From contig CAJTRA010000005.1 in the NCBI GenBank assembly GCA_910578345.1, forward strand, positions 91,688-155,687: a DNA stretch of 64,000 bases, written 5' to 3'. This document shows, piece by piece, positions 23,905 through 32,821 of the stretch. The DNA comes from an uncultured Lachnospiraceae bacterium. Lineage in GTDB: Bacteria; Bacillota; Clostridia; Lachnospirales; Lachnospiraceae. The number at the start of each line of letters is the position of its first letter. Positions within the stretch are counted from its first letter, which is position 1. A model generated the notes under the pieces. The model saw only the letters and a list, made by a program, of their open reading frames with translations, was not told the origin of the DNA and did not search any database. The translations under genes were made by a program, and so were the position numbers.

Positions 23905-24960
23905 ATGAAACTCGCTGTATTTTTCCCAGGAATCGGATATCATTGTGATAAACCCTTATTATATTACAGCCATAAACTGGCAGTTCAGTATCAGTATGAA
24001 ACAGTCAGGATCGCTTATGGAAATCTCCGAAAAGAACTTGACGAAGCGTTTGAGGATGCACTTGCCCAGACTGAGGAATGTCTGGAGAATGTGGACTGGG
24101 ACCGTTATGAAGAGATCCTCTTTATTTCTAAAAGTATTGGTACGGCGGTGGCTTGTGCCTATGCGCAGCAGCATCAAATACGATGCAGGAATATCTATTA
24201 CACCCCGTTAGCGCAGACCTTTGCCGGTGGTCCACAGAAAGGCATTGTCTTTCATGGGACGAAAGATCCGTGGGTTAAGACAGAGCTGATTCGGGAGGGA
24301 TGCAGAGAGAATGCGCTGCCGCTTTATGTGATCGGAGAAGGAAATCATTCCCTTGAGGTTAACGAGACACAGCAGAATCTTCTGATCCTGGAGCAGGTCA
24401 TGGAGTGGAGCAGACAGTATCTTGCGGATGGAATCTATTACAGAGAGCTGAACGCGGAGGAAATATGCAGGGAGCTGTTTGCAAAGTTCATAAGGCGTCA
24501 GAAGGTCACGAAGTGCAGACGGAGAGAGAAGGAGCAATGGGTCGTTCGAGACGATCCTTTTATCGACGACTGGACGGAAGAGGATTATCGGGTACTTGTT
24601 ACCTGTCTTAAGCATACGGTCCGTACAGGAGGATTTGTGTACGCGGCTTTTGTGCAGGATAGATTGAAAGGATTTGTCTCTGTAGAGTCTTCCCTGTTCG
24701 GTGGAAAGAACAGATATCTTGACCTGTCGAGTATTCATGTGTCGGAAGATGTGCGGGGCAGAAGGATCGGGAAGATATTGTTTCAAACAGCGGCGGAATG
24801 GGCCAGGAAACAGGGGGCAGGCAAGTTGTATATTTCCTCCCATTCGGCGATGGAGACGCAGGCTTTCTATCAGGCTATGGGATGTGTGGAAGCACAGGAA
24901 TACGAGAAAGAACATGTGGAGAGAGAGCCTTATGACTGCCAATTGGAGTACCGGTTGTAA
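23905..24960 (+). CDS. Fusion of alpha/beta-hydrolase-like domain and GNAT acetyltransferase
   Basis: This 351-aa protein has two parts. Residues 1-175 look like a degenerate alpha/beta hydrolase: GxSxG is replaced by ISKSIGTAVA (nucleophile-elbow-like), followed by GIVFHGTKDPWV and a late His in GEGNHSLEV. Residues 180-351 are a GNAT domain with acetyl-CoA-binding VSEDVRGRRIGKILFQ and the family's SAMETQAFYQAMGC. The start at 23905 has GGAGGAG 8 nt upstream. The acyl acceptor and whether the first domain is active are unknown. Confidence 0.75.
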   Translation: MKLAVFFPGIGYHCDKPLLYYSHKLAVQYQYETVRIAYGNLRKELDEAFEDALAQTEECLENVDWDRYEEILFISKSIGTAVACAYAQQHQIRCRNIYYTPLAQTFAGGPQKGIVFHGTKDPWVKTELIREGCRENALPLYVIGEGNHSLEVNETQQNLLILEQVMEWSRQYLADGIYYRELNAEEICRELFAKFIRRQKVTKCRRREKEQWVVRDDPFIDDWTEEDYRVLVTCLKHTVRTGGFVYAAFVQDRLKGFVSVESSLFGGKNRYLDLSSIHVSEDVRGRRIGKILFQTAAEWARKQGAGKLYISSHSAMETQAFYQAMGCVEAQEYEKEHVEREPYDCQLEYRL

Positions 24961-25013
24961 CAGGGCTATAATAGTTTCCAAAAAGCATTGGAAAAAATTA
25001 GATAAAATGCCAA

Positions 25014-25042
25014 TTTACAAATTTATTGTCAAAATATATGAT
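25014..25042 (+). promoter_or_regulatory. Promoter upstream of the HPr-like gene
   Basis: TTTACA (25014-25019), 17 bp, TATGAT (25037-25042). It leaves an approximately 190-nt leader. A GGAGGTG at about 25099 precedes only a two-codon reading frame. Confidence 0.5.
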
Positions 25043-25242
25043 ATAAACGTAAATGGGACTGGTAACATGCTATTAGACTGATAGTAAACGTGGAAAGTAT
25101 GGAGGTGATGGAATAAAGCGGAATTTTATGGATATTCTGTAGATAAGGGGAATTTCATTGGTCCGGTGCTGATTCTGAAAACGAAAAGTAAAACATAACA
25201 AAGGCATAATGCTTGAAAATGAAGTAAAGGAGAAATGATGAA

Positions 25243-25476
25243 ATGCAGCAGGTAAATGTTAAGTTTAACGATGTTGAGCAGATCAGACAGTTTATTAACA
25301 CAATCGAGAAAATTGATACCAATTTTGATTTGGGTTCCGGACACAGAGTGGTAGATGCCAAATCCATCATAGGCGTGATGGCATTGGATTTTACGAAACC
25401 ACTTCGATTGAGATATCATTCGGATGATGCGGATATTAAGAAGAAGATTGCGCCATTCTTATGTACGAGCGTATAA
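25243..25476 (+). CDS. HPr-family protein lacking the phosphorylatable His15
   Basis: This 77-aa protein has the HPr fold signature around the regulatory serine: VVDAKSIIGVMALDF corresponds to the HPr Ser46 region (KSIMGVM). At the place where HPr carries its active-site motif HARPA, this protein reads NTIEKIDTN, so it cannot accept phosphate from enzyme I at a histidine. It may act as a Crh-like regulator through Ser phosphorylation by HprK, or have lost signalling altogether. It stands alone, with no PTS gene nearby. Confidence 0.8.
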   Translation: MQQVNVKFNDVEQIRQFINTIEKIDTNFDLGSGHRVVDAKSIIGVMALDFTKPLRLRYHSDDADIKKKIAPFLCTSV

Positions 25477-25497
25477 CTGTATAGTTTTATAGCATTG

Positions 25498-25535
25498 AAA
25501 CAGGGCTTGCCTTTAACGGCTGGCCCTGTTTTTTT
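25498..25535 (+). terminator. Rho-independent terminator after the HPr-like gene
   Basis: AAACAGGGC (25498-25506) pairs perfectly with GCCCTGTTT (25523-25531), followed by a T-run to 25535. Confidence 0.88.
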
Positions 25536-25578
25536 CTGTCCTGGGCAACTCTTTGCTTATTCTAGGCCGGCTCGTTTG

Positions 25579-26379
25579 TTACGTCAGGACCGGGATCTCG
25601 ATCTGTACAATATAGTCTTCGAGCCGGTCGATGACTGTCTCGTTGATGCCCTTTTCATAAGAATAACCGGACAGGGTGAATCTGTGGTCCTGTGCGAAGG
25701 AGAGAATGGCCTGATACCGCTTGGGAAGTTCGTCCCAGCTTCCCTTGTGAAAGGCTCTCAGGTAGGTTCCTCCCGGCTGTATGTGCAGACCGACTTCCTG
25801 TTTGAGAAAAGGGATTTCTATGAAAAGGTTCGTATACGCATCAAAATGACCGTCCAGCAGACTGGAAACGGGGATCATGGAACCATAGGAGGCATCGTGC
25901 AGACGGCCGAGCCGGTAGCTGGTTGTCTTAGCTGTGATCAGCTCCACTTCTTTTTCAAAAGTAGTGTCTTGATCGATATCGACAGTCACCAGACAACGTT
26001 CTTCTTTTTCAATGATGCTGATCTGTGACAGATCCATCGTCAAAAGGGTGGTCATGTTCTGCTGATGGTTGCATAAGGTCTTCCGTACTGCCTGCAGGTG
26101 CATGATCTGCAGATCAAGCTCTTTGATCTTTTCTTCCAGAAGATTCTTCATATTTTCGGAGGAGCGGTTTTGCATAAAACGCTGGATTTCCGGCAGAGGT
26201 ACATCCAGCTCCCGCAGCAGCAGGATCGTTTCCAGAATAGGGCTTTGATAGTAATTATAGCAGCGGTACCCATTTTCCGGATGAATGGCAGCGGGTTTGA
26301 AAAGTCCGATCTCATCATACCACATGAGGGTTTTTTTATTGATGCCGTGGAGGGCGGCGAATTGACCGATCGTGAGCAT
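25579..26379 (-). CDS. MerR-family regulator with GyrI-like effector-binding domain (BmrR type)
   Basis: This 266-aa protein has a MerR winged-helix at the N-terminus (MLTIGQFAALHGINKKTLMW, then YDEIGLFKPAAIHPENGYRCY), a dimerisation coiled coil (about residues 80-115) and a C-terminal GyrI/BmrR-like ligand domain. It is divergent from a MATE efflux gene whose promoter has the 19-bp spacer and dyad of MerR-activated promoters. It therefore probably senses a drug or cationic compound and switches on that pump, as BmrR does for Bmr. Confidence 0.88.
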   Translation of the reverse strand: MLTIGQFAALHGINKKTLMWYDEIGLFKPAAIHPENGYRCYNYYQSPILETILLLRELDVPLPEIQRFMQNRSSENMKNLLEEKIKELDLQIMHLQAVRKTLCNHQQNMTTLLTMDLSQISIIEKEERCLVTVDIDQDTTFEKEVELITAKTTSYRLGRLHDASYGSMIPVSSLLDGHFDAYTNLFIEIPFLKQEVGLHIQPGGTYLRAFHKGSWDELPKRYQAILSFAQDHRFTLSGYSYEKGINETVIDRLEDYIVQIEIPVLT

Positions 26380-26415
26380 AGTGGGTCATCCTCTCTAAAT
26401 TTTTCTGTTTCCTGC

Positions 26416-26446
26416 TTGACTGTACAGTTACTGTACGGTTTATGAT
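26416..26446 (+). promoter_or_regulatory. MerR-type promoter and operator of the MATE gene
   Basis: TTGACT (26416-26421) and TATGAT (26441-26446) are 19 bp apart. The spacer holds the dyad GTACAGT-T-ACTGTAC (26422-26436). The long spacer with a central dyad is the hallmark of promoters that MerR proteins untwist. Confidence 0.85.
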
Positions 26447-26507
26447 ACTGCAAAAGGAAACCAATGACAAGCGGGGATTTAATTTCCCTGAGAAATGGAG
26501 GGATCTA

Positions 26508-27839
26508 ATGGAAAACCAAACTGCTTATTTGAAACCGGTAACTCTGAAAAATATTTTGAAATTTGCGATACCGACGATCGCCATGACAGTGTTCATGTCT
26601 TTCTACACGATGGTGGATGGTCTGTTCGTGTCCAATCTGATTGGTACGGATGCGCTCTCGGCGATCAATCTGACAGCACCCGTCATCCAGCTTGTCACAG
26701 CTATTTCCACGATGCTGGCTACAGGCGGAAGCGCGGTCATCATGAAGAAGATGGGGGAGCACAAATGTGAGGAAGCGAAAGAAGACTTTACATTCCTGAT
26801 TCTGGTAAATGTGGCCGTAGGCATCATTATGTGCGTACTGGGGTATCTGACAATGCGGCCGCTCTTTGCAGGCATGCAGCTGTCTGCTGACGTGGAAGCG
26901 TACTGCGTGGAGTATCTGAGCCGCTATCTGGTATTCACAGTACCGATTCTTCTGATGAATAATTTCACACTCTACATGATCGCCAGTGAAAAGGCGACGC
27001 TTTCGTTAGTCTGCTCTGTGACGGGCGGTGTTCTGAACATGGTGTTAGACTATGTGTTTATCGCCGGTTTCCATATGGGGGTCGGAGGCGCGGCAGTCGC
27101 GACAGGGCTGGGTTATACTGTCACAGCGGTTGCAGGCCTCTGTGTTTTTAGCCAGAAGAAGAGTCTTCTGCACTTCAAGAAACCGGCGTACCGCTTCCGG
27201 GTTTTAAAAAGCGCCGCAACCAATGGCTGTTCGGAAATGGCCACGGCTCTGGTCACTGGCATCATTACGATGATGTTTAACTGGACAATGCTTCACTATG
27301 TCGGAGAGGACGGGGTGGCGGCCGTCACGATCATCATGTATGTGCTGATGTTTGCAAGTTCTCTGTATACGGGTTATTCTTACGGCGTTGCACCCATGCT
27401 CAGCTACTATTATGGGGAACAGAATCATGAGAAACTGCATAAACTGGTGACAGTCAGTCTGAAGGTGATCGCCTGCATTTCCCTGGTCACAGTGGCAGGT
27501 TCTTTCCTGCTGACAAAACCTTTGGTTTCGATCTTTGCCCGTCCGGACAATCCAGTATATGATCTGGCAGTGACCGGGAACCGGATCTGTACGATAGCGC
27601 TTTTCTTTATCGGATTCAATATTTTTGCCAGTGGAATGTTTACGGCATTGTCAAATGGAGTTGTGTCGGCACTGCTGGCCTTTTCCAGATCTTTTGTCTT
27701 TATGCTGATCACGATGATCGTGCTGCCGATAATCTTAGGGGTGAATGGAATCTGGCTGGCGACGCCCGCGGCGGAACTTATGGCGCTTATTCTGTCAGCA
27801 GGGATGTTCCTTCGGTATAGAAAGAAATACGGTTATTGA
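26508..27839 (+). CDS. MATE-family multidrug efflux protein
   Basis: This 443-aa membrane protein has about twelve spans in two homologous halves, with MATE motifs near each half's start (LKNILKFAIPTIAMTVFMSF; FLTGIT-like region replaced by LVTGIITMMFNW). It should export cationic drugs or metabolites in exchange for Na+ or H+. GGAGGG precedes the ATG at 26508 by 5 nt; the longer reading from 26442 would overlap the -10 element. It is divergent from the MerR regulator and probably its target. Confidence 0.9.
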   Translation: MENQTAYLKPVTLKNILKFAIPTIAMTVFMSFYTMVDGLFVSNLIGTDALSAINLTAPVIQLVTAISTMLATGGSAVIMKKMGEHKCEEAKEDFTFLILVNVAVGIIMCVLGYLTMRPLFAGMQLSADVEAYCVEYLSRYLVFTVPILLMNNFTLYMIASEKATLSLVCSVTGGVLNMVLDYVFIAGFHMGVGGAAVATGLGYTVTAVAGLCVFSQKKSLLHFKKPAYRFRVLKSAATNGCSEMATALVTGIITMMFNWTMLHYVGEDGVAAVTIIMYVLMFASSLYTGYSYGVAPMLSYYYGEQNHEKLHKLVTVSLKVIACISLVTVAGSFLLTKPLVSIFARPDNPVYDLAVTGNRICTIALFFIGFNIFASGMFTALSNGVVSALLAFSRSFVFMLITMIVLPIILGVNGIWLATPAAELMALILSAGMFLRYRKKYGY

Positions 27840-27983
27840 GCGACGGCTTCTGTCCTGAACGACTCAGAATCGGATTTGGAATCGCAACAACGGCTTGCTT
27901 TCTATATTGGGGATATAGTAAAATAAGAATTACAATGGATCGGGGATTCTTATGTGGGTTTGTAGGACAGGGGAGAAAGTAAG

Positions 27984-28676
27984 ATGGGAAATCTGGCAGG
28001 TGAGATGACTTCTGAACTTACGTTGGCAGCGGTCGTCCTGCGGCTTGCGTTTGCTACTTTCATCGGTGCGCTGGTGGGGATAGAGCGCAGCAGCAGGGGG
28101 CGCGGTGCGGGGGTGAAGACCCATGCGCTGGTATGTATGGGATCGGCGCTTGTGATGTTGACCAGTGAATATATGAGGATCTGCCTGCATAACACAGGAG
28201 ATATGGCCAGAATGGGCGCGCAGATCATCAGCGGGATCGGCTTTCTGGGAGCAGGCACCATCATCGTGACGGGACGCAATCATGTGAGAGGATTGACGAC
28301 AGCGGCGGGACTGTGGGTGTGTGCCTGTGAGGGGATGACGATCGGGATCGGCTTCTGGAAGGGCGCTGTGGTGGCGCTTGTTTTCATTATGCTCACACTG
28401 CGGGTACTTGTGAAACTGGATCAGAATCTGCACAGTCATGCGAAATCTTTCGAACTTTATGTAGAATTTGACGTGGGAGCTGACGTCCGTAAATTCATGC
28501 AGGATGTGAGCAAGCGGAATGCAGTCCTAAAGACCATGGAGATGGCGAAGGGTAAGATTGATGCCAATGACCAGTCGGTAATCGTAGGCTTCGAGATGTA
28601 CAGAGGCAAAGACAGACAGGAACTGGTACAGTGGATCCGCAGCCAGGAATACATATTGTTTGTGGAAGAACTGTAG
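27984..28676 (+). CDS. MgtC/SapB-family membrane protein
   Basis: This 230-aa protein has four or five N-terminal membrane spans with the family signatures FIGALVGIERSSRGRGAGVKTH and ISGIGFLGAGTIIV (the first has the conserved Asp/Glu-Arg, the second the Gly-rich stretch), then RGLTTAAGLWV. A cytoplasmic ACT-like C-terminal domain follows from about residue 150. MgtC proteins modulate F-ATPase or magnesium/phosphate homeostasis in pathogens; in commensals the role is unclear. It ends 23 bp before glutamine synthetase, so the two may be co-transcribed. Confidence 0.88.
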   Translation: MGNLAGEMTSELTLAAVVLRLAFATFIGALVGIERSSRGRGAGVKTHALVCMGSALVMLTSEYMRICLHNTGDMARMGAQIISGIGFLGAGTIIVTGRNHVRGLTTAAGLWVCACEGMTIGIGFWKGAVVALVFIMLTLRVLVKLDQNLHSHAKSFELYVEFDVGADVRKFMQDVSKRNAVLKTMEMAKGKIDANDQSVIVGFEMYRGKDRQELVQWIRSQEYILFVEEL

Positions 28677-28699
28677 AACGGGACGAAAGGAGAAGAAGT

Positions 28700-30136
28700 A
28701 TGGACAGAAGTAAAGCAATCAGGGAGTTGTGCGATGAGAAGCATATCCGTATGATCGATTTTAAGATGACGGATATCGATGGCCGGTGGCGGCACATCAC
28801 CATTCCGGTAGAGCGGTTTGGGGAGGAGACGTTCACATACGGGATCGGCTTCGACGGCTCCAATTATGGGTATGCGCCAGTGGAGAAGAGCGATATGGTA
28901 TTCCTGCCAGATCCGGAGACTGCTTATGTAGATCCGTTTGCCAATGTACCGACACTGACGATGTGCGGCAATGTATGTACCATCGGACAGGGAGAGAATA
29001 AGCCCTTTGACCAGTATCCGAAGAATGTAAGCCTTCGCGCAGTGGAATATATGAAGGAGAGAGGAATCGCGGACCGGATGATCATCGGGCCGGAATTTGA
29101 ATTCTATCTTCTTGACAGCGCGCGGTATGAGGTGACGCCTCAGCAGTGCGGTTATCAGATCAACACTAGACAGGCGGAGTGGAACTGCAGTCTTGATCTG
29201 TATAAGATGGGCAATAACGGGTACGAGGTGCCTTACAAGGGCGGCTATCACGTGGCAGCGCCGCAGGATGTGGGATATGACCTGCGAAGCCGCATGTGCA
29301 TGATGATGGAGGATTGGGGCATTCGTGTCAAGTATCACCATCATGAGGTGGGTGGTCCCGGCCAGATGGAGATCGAGGTGGAACTGGCAGATATGCCTGC
29401 GATGGCGGACAATACCATGATCATCAAATATATTATCAAGAATCTGGCGGCCAGGGAGGGCAAGACTGCTACCTTCATGCCGAAGCCGATCTATCAGGAG
29501 GCAGGGAATGGGCTGCATGTACATATGCTTCTGCTAAAGGATGGAAAGCCGCTCTTTTACGATGCGGAAGGCTATTCGGGCTTAAGCCGCACGGCGCATT
29601 ATTTTATCGGCGGCCTGCTCAAGCATATCGCTTCCCTGTGCGCTTTCACCAATCCTTCCACGAACTCCTTCAAGCGGCTGGTGCCGGGATATGAAGCGCC
29701 GGTGACGGTGGGGTATGCGACTTCCAACCGCAGTGCGGTAATCCGTATTCCTGCTTATGCGAAATCACCGGAGGCGAAGCGGTTTGAGCTGCGGAATCCT
29801 GATGCGACGGCTAACCCGTACTATGCCTATGCTGCAATTCTGATGGCCGGCTTAGATGGGATCGAGAATCAGATTGACCCGGAAGCGAACGGATGGGGTC
29901 CTTATGATTTTAATCTTTATACCTTATCAGAGGAAGAGCAGAAGAAGATCAAAGGACTGCCGAAATCTTTGGGAGAAGCGCTGTGCGCTTTGGAAGAGGA
30001 TCATGACTATCTGATAAAGGGCGGTGTATTCCCGCAGAGACTGATCGATATTTGGGTGGCGCGTAAGAGAGCAGAGTTAAAGAAGCTGGAGCAGATACCG
30101 AATCCGGCAGAATTTAAGATGTATTATGACCTTTGA
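28700..30136 (+). CDS. glnA: Type I glutamine synthetase
   Basis: This 478-aa enzyme should make glutamine from glutamate, ammonia and ATP. The beta-grasp domain (residues 1-100) contains GFDGSNYGYAPVEKSDM. The catalytic domain has GPEFEFYLLD, HHHEVGGPGQMEIEVEL (metal Glu residues), NGLHVHMLL with the catalytic His, NSFKRLVPGYEAP for ATP and RFELRNPDATANPYYAYA. The adenylylation loop of the beta subtype is not evident, which suits the alpha/Gram-positive subtype. AAAGGAG is 7 nt before the ATG at 28700; the longer reading starts inside the MgtC-like gene. No GlnR box was recognised. Confidence 0.93.
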   Translation: MDRSKAIRELCDEKHIRMIDFKMTDIDGRWRHITIPVERFGEETFTYGIGFDGSNYGYAPVEKSDMVFLPDPETAYVDPFANVPTLTMCGNVCTIGQGENKPFDQYPKNVSLRAVEYMKERGIADRMIIGPEFEFYLLDSARYEVTPQQCGYQINTRQAEWNCSLDLYKMGNNGYEVPYKGGYHVAAPQDVGYDLRSRMCMMMEDWGIRVKYHHHEVGGPGQMEIEVELADMPAMADNTMIIKYIIKNLAAREGKTATFMPKPIYQEAGNGLHVHMLLLKDGKPLFYDAEGYSGLSRTAHYFIGGLLKHIASLCAFTNPSTNSFKRLVPGYEAPVTVGYATSNRSAVIRIPAYAKSPEAKRFELRNPDATANPYYAYAAILMAGLDGIENQIDPEANGWGPYDFNLYTLSEEEQKKIKGLPKSLGEALCALEEDHDYLIKGGVFPQRLIDIWVARKRAELKKLEQIPNPAEFKMYYDL

Positions 30137-30166
30137 TCTGTGACAGTATGAAGCGTATTGCAGATT

Positions 30167-30222
30167 TGCCCGGTCCGCTATGCCCGTAAACTTACAGGGC
30201 ATAGTGATCGTGGCGGGTTTTT
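30167..30222 (+). terminator. Terminator after glnA
   Basis: CTATGCCC (30178-30185) pairs with GGGCATAG (30197-30204). An outer CCCG/CGGG pair extends it, and GGGTTTTT ends the structure. Confidence 0.65.
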
Positions 30223-30267
30223 GAGTTAAGAACAGGATGACAGAAGATAGAAAGATTAAGAACAGAC

Positions 30268-31599
30268 ATGAATTATGATCTGACAGAAGGGAAAATCATT
30301 CATAAGCTGCTGCGGTTTGCTTTCCCGATTATGGTGGGAAATTTGCTGCAGCAGCTATACAATGTAGTAGATACGCTGATCGTAGGGAGGTATCTGGGAG
30401 AAAATGCACTGGCGGCAGTGGGATCATCCTATACGCTGATGGTGTTTATCACATCGATCATCATAGGATTGTGCATGGGCAGCAGCGCTTTTTTCTCCAT
30501 ACAGTTCGGCAGTAAGGACCGGGAGCGGCTGGAGAAGGGGATCTTTATCGCCTTTCTTTCCATCGGCATCGTGGCGCTTCTTTTAAATATCGCCGTATAT
30601 GCCGGGATCAACGGCATTTTTATCTTTCTGCGGGTGCCGGAAGAAGTGGTGGCGTTGATGCGGGAGTATCTTGTATGGATCTTTGCGGGGATCCTGGCGG
30701 TCTTTCTCTATAATTTTGTGGCAAACTTGCTGCGGGCGGTGGGCAATTCCGTGATTCCGCTGTTGTTTCTGGGGATATCGGCTTTCACGAACATTGTTCT
30801 GGATCTGCTTTTTATCAGAGGGTTTGGCTGGGGTGTGGGCGGTGCTGCTGCGGCGACAGTTATTTCTCAGTATCTGGCCGGTATCGGCATTGTGCTGTAT
30901 TATGTTGGCAGATATCCAGAACTTCGGGTTTCCGGGAAGAACCGCTGTTTTGATCTGCAGATCTTAAAGGAGCTTGCCGGATTATCCTCTTTGACTTGTC
31001 TGCAGCAATCCATCATGAATTTTGGAATTTTGATGGTGCAGGGGCTGGTGAACAGTTTTGGTCCGGTGGTCATGGCGGCTTTTGCGGCGGCGGTGAAGAT
31101 CGATTCTTTTGCCTATGCGCCGGTACAGGATTTCGGCAATGCCTTTTCCACCTATGTGGCCCAGAACTACGGGGCTGGCAAGACAGAGCGGATCCGCAGG
31201 GGAATGAAGGATGCCGTATTGAGCGCGTTCCTTTTCTGTCTGCTGATCTCTGTGCTGGTAGTAGGGTTTGCAAAGCCGCTGATGGGTCTGTTCCTGAAAG
31301 AAGAGAGTGCAGAGGCGATCGCGATCGGAGCGGGATATCTCCAGATCGAGGCGGCGTTTTACTTTGGCATTGGTCTGTTGTTTCTGTTCTACGGATATTA
31401 CAGGGCAGTCCATAAGCCGGGGATCTCGGTGGTTCTTACGGTGATCTCTCTGGGAACCCGCGTTGTCCTGGCTTATGTGCTGTCTTCCGTTGAGGCGATC
31501 GGCGTTACGGGCATCTGGATGTCTGTGCCGATCGGATGGGTACTGGCGGATCTGGCTGGGGCGTGGTATTATTTTAGGGGCCGTAAAAAGGGGACGTAA
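30268..31599 (+). CDS. MATE-family efflux protein (second copy)
   Basis: This 443-aa protein with twelve spans begins LTEGKIIHKLLRFAFPIMVGNLLQQLYNVVDTLI, in two parts: the helix LLRFAFPIMVGNLLQQ and the motif NVVDTLIVGRYLGENALAAVG of the DinF/NorM-like MATE group. It differs from the MerR-linked pump in subgroup and lacks an adjacent regulator. Substrate unknown. The ribosome binding site is weak (AGATTAAGAACAGAC before the ATG). Confidence 0.9.
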   Translation: MNYDLTEGKIIHKLLRFAFPIMVGNLLQQLYNVVDTLIVGRYLGENALAAVGSSYTLMVFITSIIIGLCMGSSAFFSIQFGSKDRERLEKGIFIAFLSIGIVALLLNIAVYAGINGIFIFLRVPEEVVALMREYLVWIFAGILAVFLYNFVANLLRAVGNSVIPLLFLGISAFTNIVLDLLFIRGFGWGVGGAAAATVISQYLAGIGIVLYYVGRYPELRVSGKNRCFDLQILKELAGLSSLTCLQQSIMNFGILMVQGLVNSFGPVVMAAFAAAVKIDSFAYAPVQDFGNAFSTYVAQNYGAGKTERIRRGMKDAVLSAFLFCLLISVLVVGFAKPLMGLFLKEESAEAIAIGAGYLQIEAAFYFGIGLLFLFYGYYRAVHKPGISVVLTVISLGTRVVLAYVLSSVEAIGVTGIWMSVPIGWVLADLAGAWYYFRGRKKGT

Positions 31600-31939
31600 T
31601 TCTTTAACAATGCCGGCAGATGATATATTGTTAATAGAATATAGGCATTTGGCCATATATTTGAGGAAGGAGGAGAAACAACAGGACTGCAAGGACATCA
31701 AGTAAATTGACCGGAAGAGGTAGAGGAGGAAGTGGAAAATGAGGAAAAGAAAGCGTTATTTCAGAGTGATAGCGTTTCTTATGGCAGCGTTATTGTTGGT
31801 TGCTCCGGGAATGAGCGTCTGTGCGGAAACGATCGATTCTGATCCGGCGGTCGATGCTGGGCAAGAGGCGAGTGTAAGGGATCCTTCTTCGCAGGAAAAT
31901 GAGAAGCTGGAGGGCGACACGGAGAACGATCTGGAGGAG

Positions 31940-32191
31940 GATCCGGAGAAGGATCCGGAAGATGACCCGGAGAAGAATCCAGGAGGCGATCCGGAGGACG
32001 ATCAAGAGAAGAGCCCGGAAGATGATCCGGAGAAGACTCCGGGGGATGATCAGGAAAAGGATCCGGAGAAGGATCCAGGAGAGGATCCGGAGAAGACTCC
32101 GGAAGATGACCCGGAAAAGGATCCAGGAGAGGATCAGGAAAAGAACCCGGAGGAAGACCTGGAGCAAAATCCAGAAGATGATCCGGAGGAT
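31940..32191 (+). repeat. 12-bp tandem array encoding DPEK-like tetrads
   Basis: About 21 four-residue units such as DPEK, DPED, TPED, DQEK encode a strongly acidic, Pro-spaced stalk. Codons are reused (GATCCGGAGAAG), so slippage could change the length. Confidence 0.8.
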
Positions 32192-32641
32192 GGTTTGGAG
32201 GAAGATGACGAGATTGAGGATTCAGATTCTGTAGAAGAGGAAAAACCGGCGAATAAGGTACTCTCTGAAGAGAAGGCCGGGGGATCGGCGGCAGCGTTGA
32301 CGGCACCGAAGAATTTGCAACTGGATAACTCGGATGTTTTCAGTATTGTTCTGACCTGGGATGCTGTGGAAGGAGCCGACAGCTACGAGGTTTATTATGC
32401 TGTGGACCCTGCATTAAAGGGGGTTGGTAATTTAACCCTGGAGGATTATAAGCTTCTTGGAACGACAGAAGAGAATCTATATGAGAGTAATCTGTCTGAG
32501 AATGAAGCGTTAAATCCAGAGCATGTATTTAATCACTATCCGGTAGAAAAGCAATATTACAGTTATCGTGTAAAGGCTGTCCGTCAGCAGAGTGTCGGTC
32601 AGGCAGATGTCCGCCAATCGGACGTTGGCAAGTCAGATAGG

Positions 32642-32821
32642 AACCAGCCGGATGTTGATGAAGCAGACAGGAACCAGGCGGACGCCGACGAGACAGACAG
32701 GAACCAGCCGGATGCCGATGGAACAGACATGGACCAGCCAGATGTCGATGGGACAGACAGAGACCGGTCGGATGCCGATGGGACAGACAGGAACCATACG
32801 GATGCCGACGAGGCAGATGAC
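32642..32821 (+). repeat. 30-bp tandem array encoding 10-residue Asp-rich repeats
   Basis: Six units: NQPDVDEADR, NQADADETDR, NQPDADGTDM, DQPDVDGTDR, DRSDADGTDR, NHTDADEADD. It breaks the fibronectin III-like region. Confidence 0.8.

Noticed and set aside
31779..32306. Pro/Leu/Ser-rich antisense frame across the acidic repeats
   Set aside because: Its repetitiveness only mirrors the DPEK array on the other strand; no ribosome binding site.
31940..32821. CRISPR-like array
   Set aside because: The repeats are in-frame codon repeats without unique spacers, and no cas gene is present.
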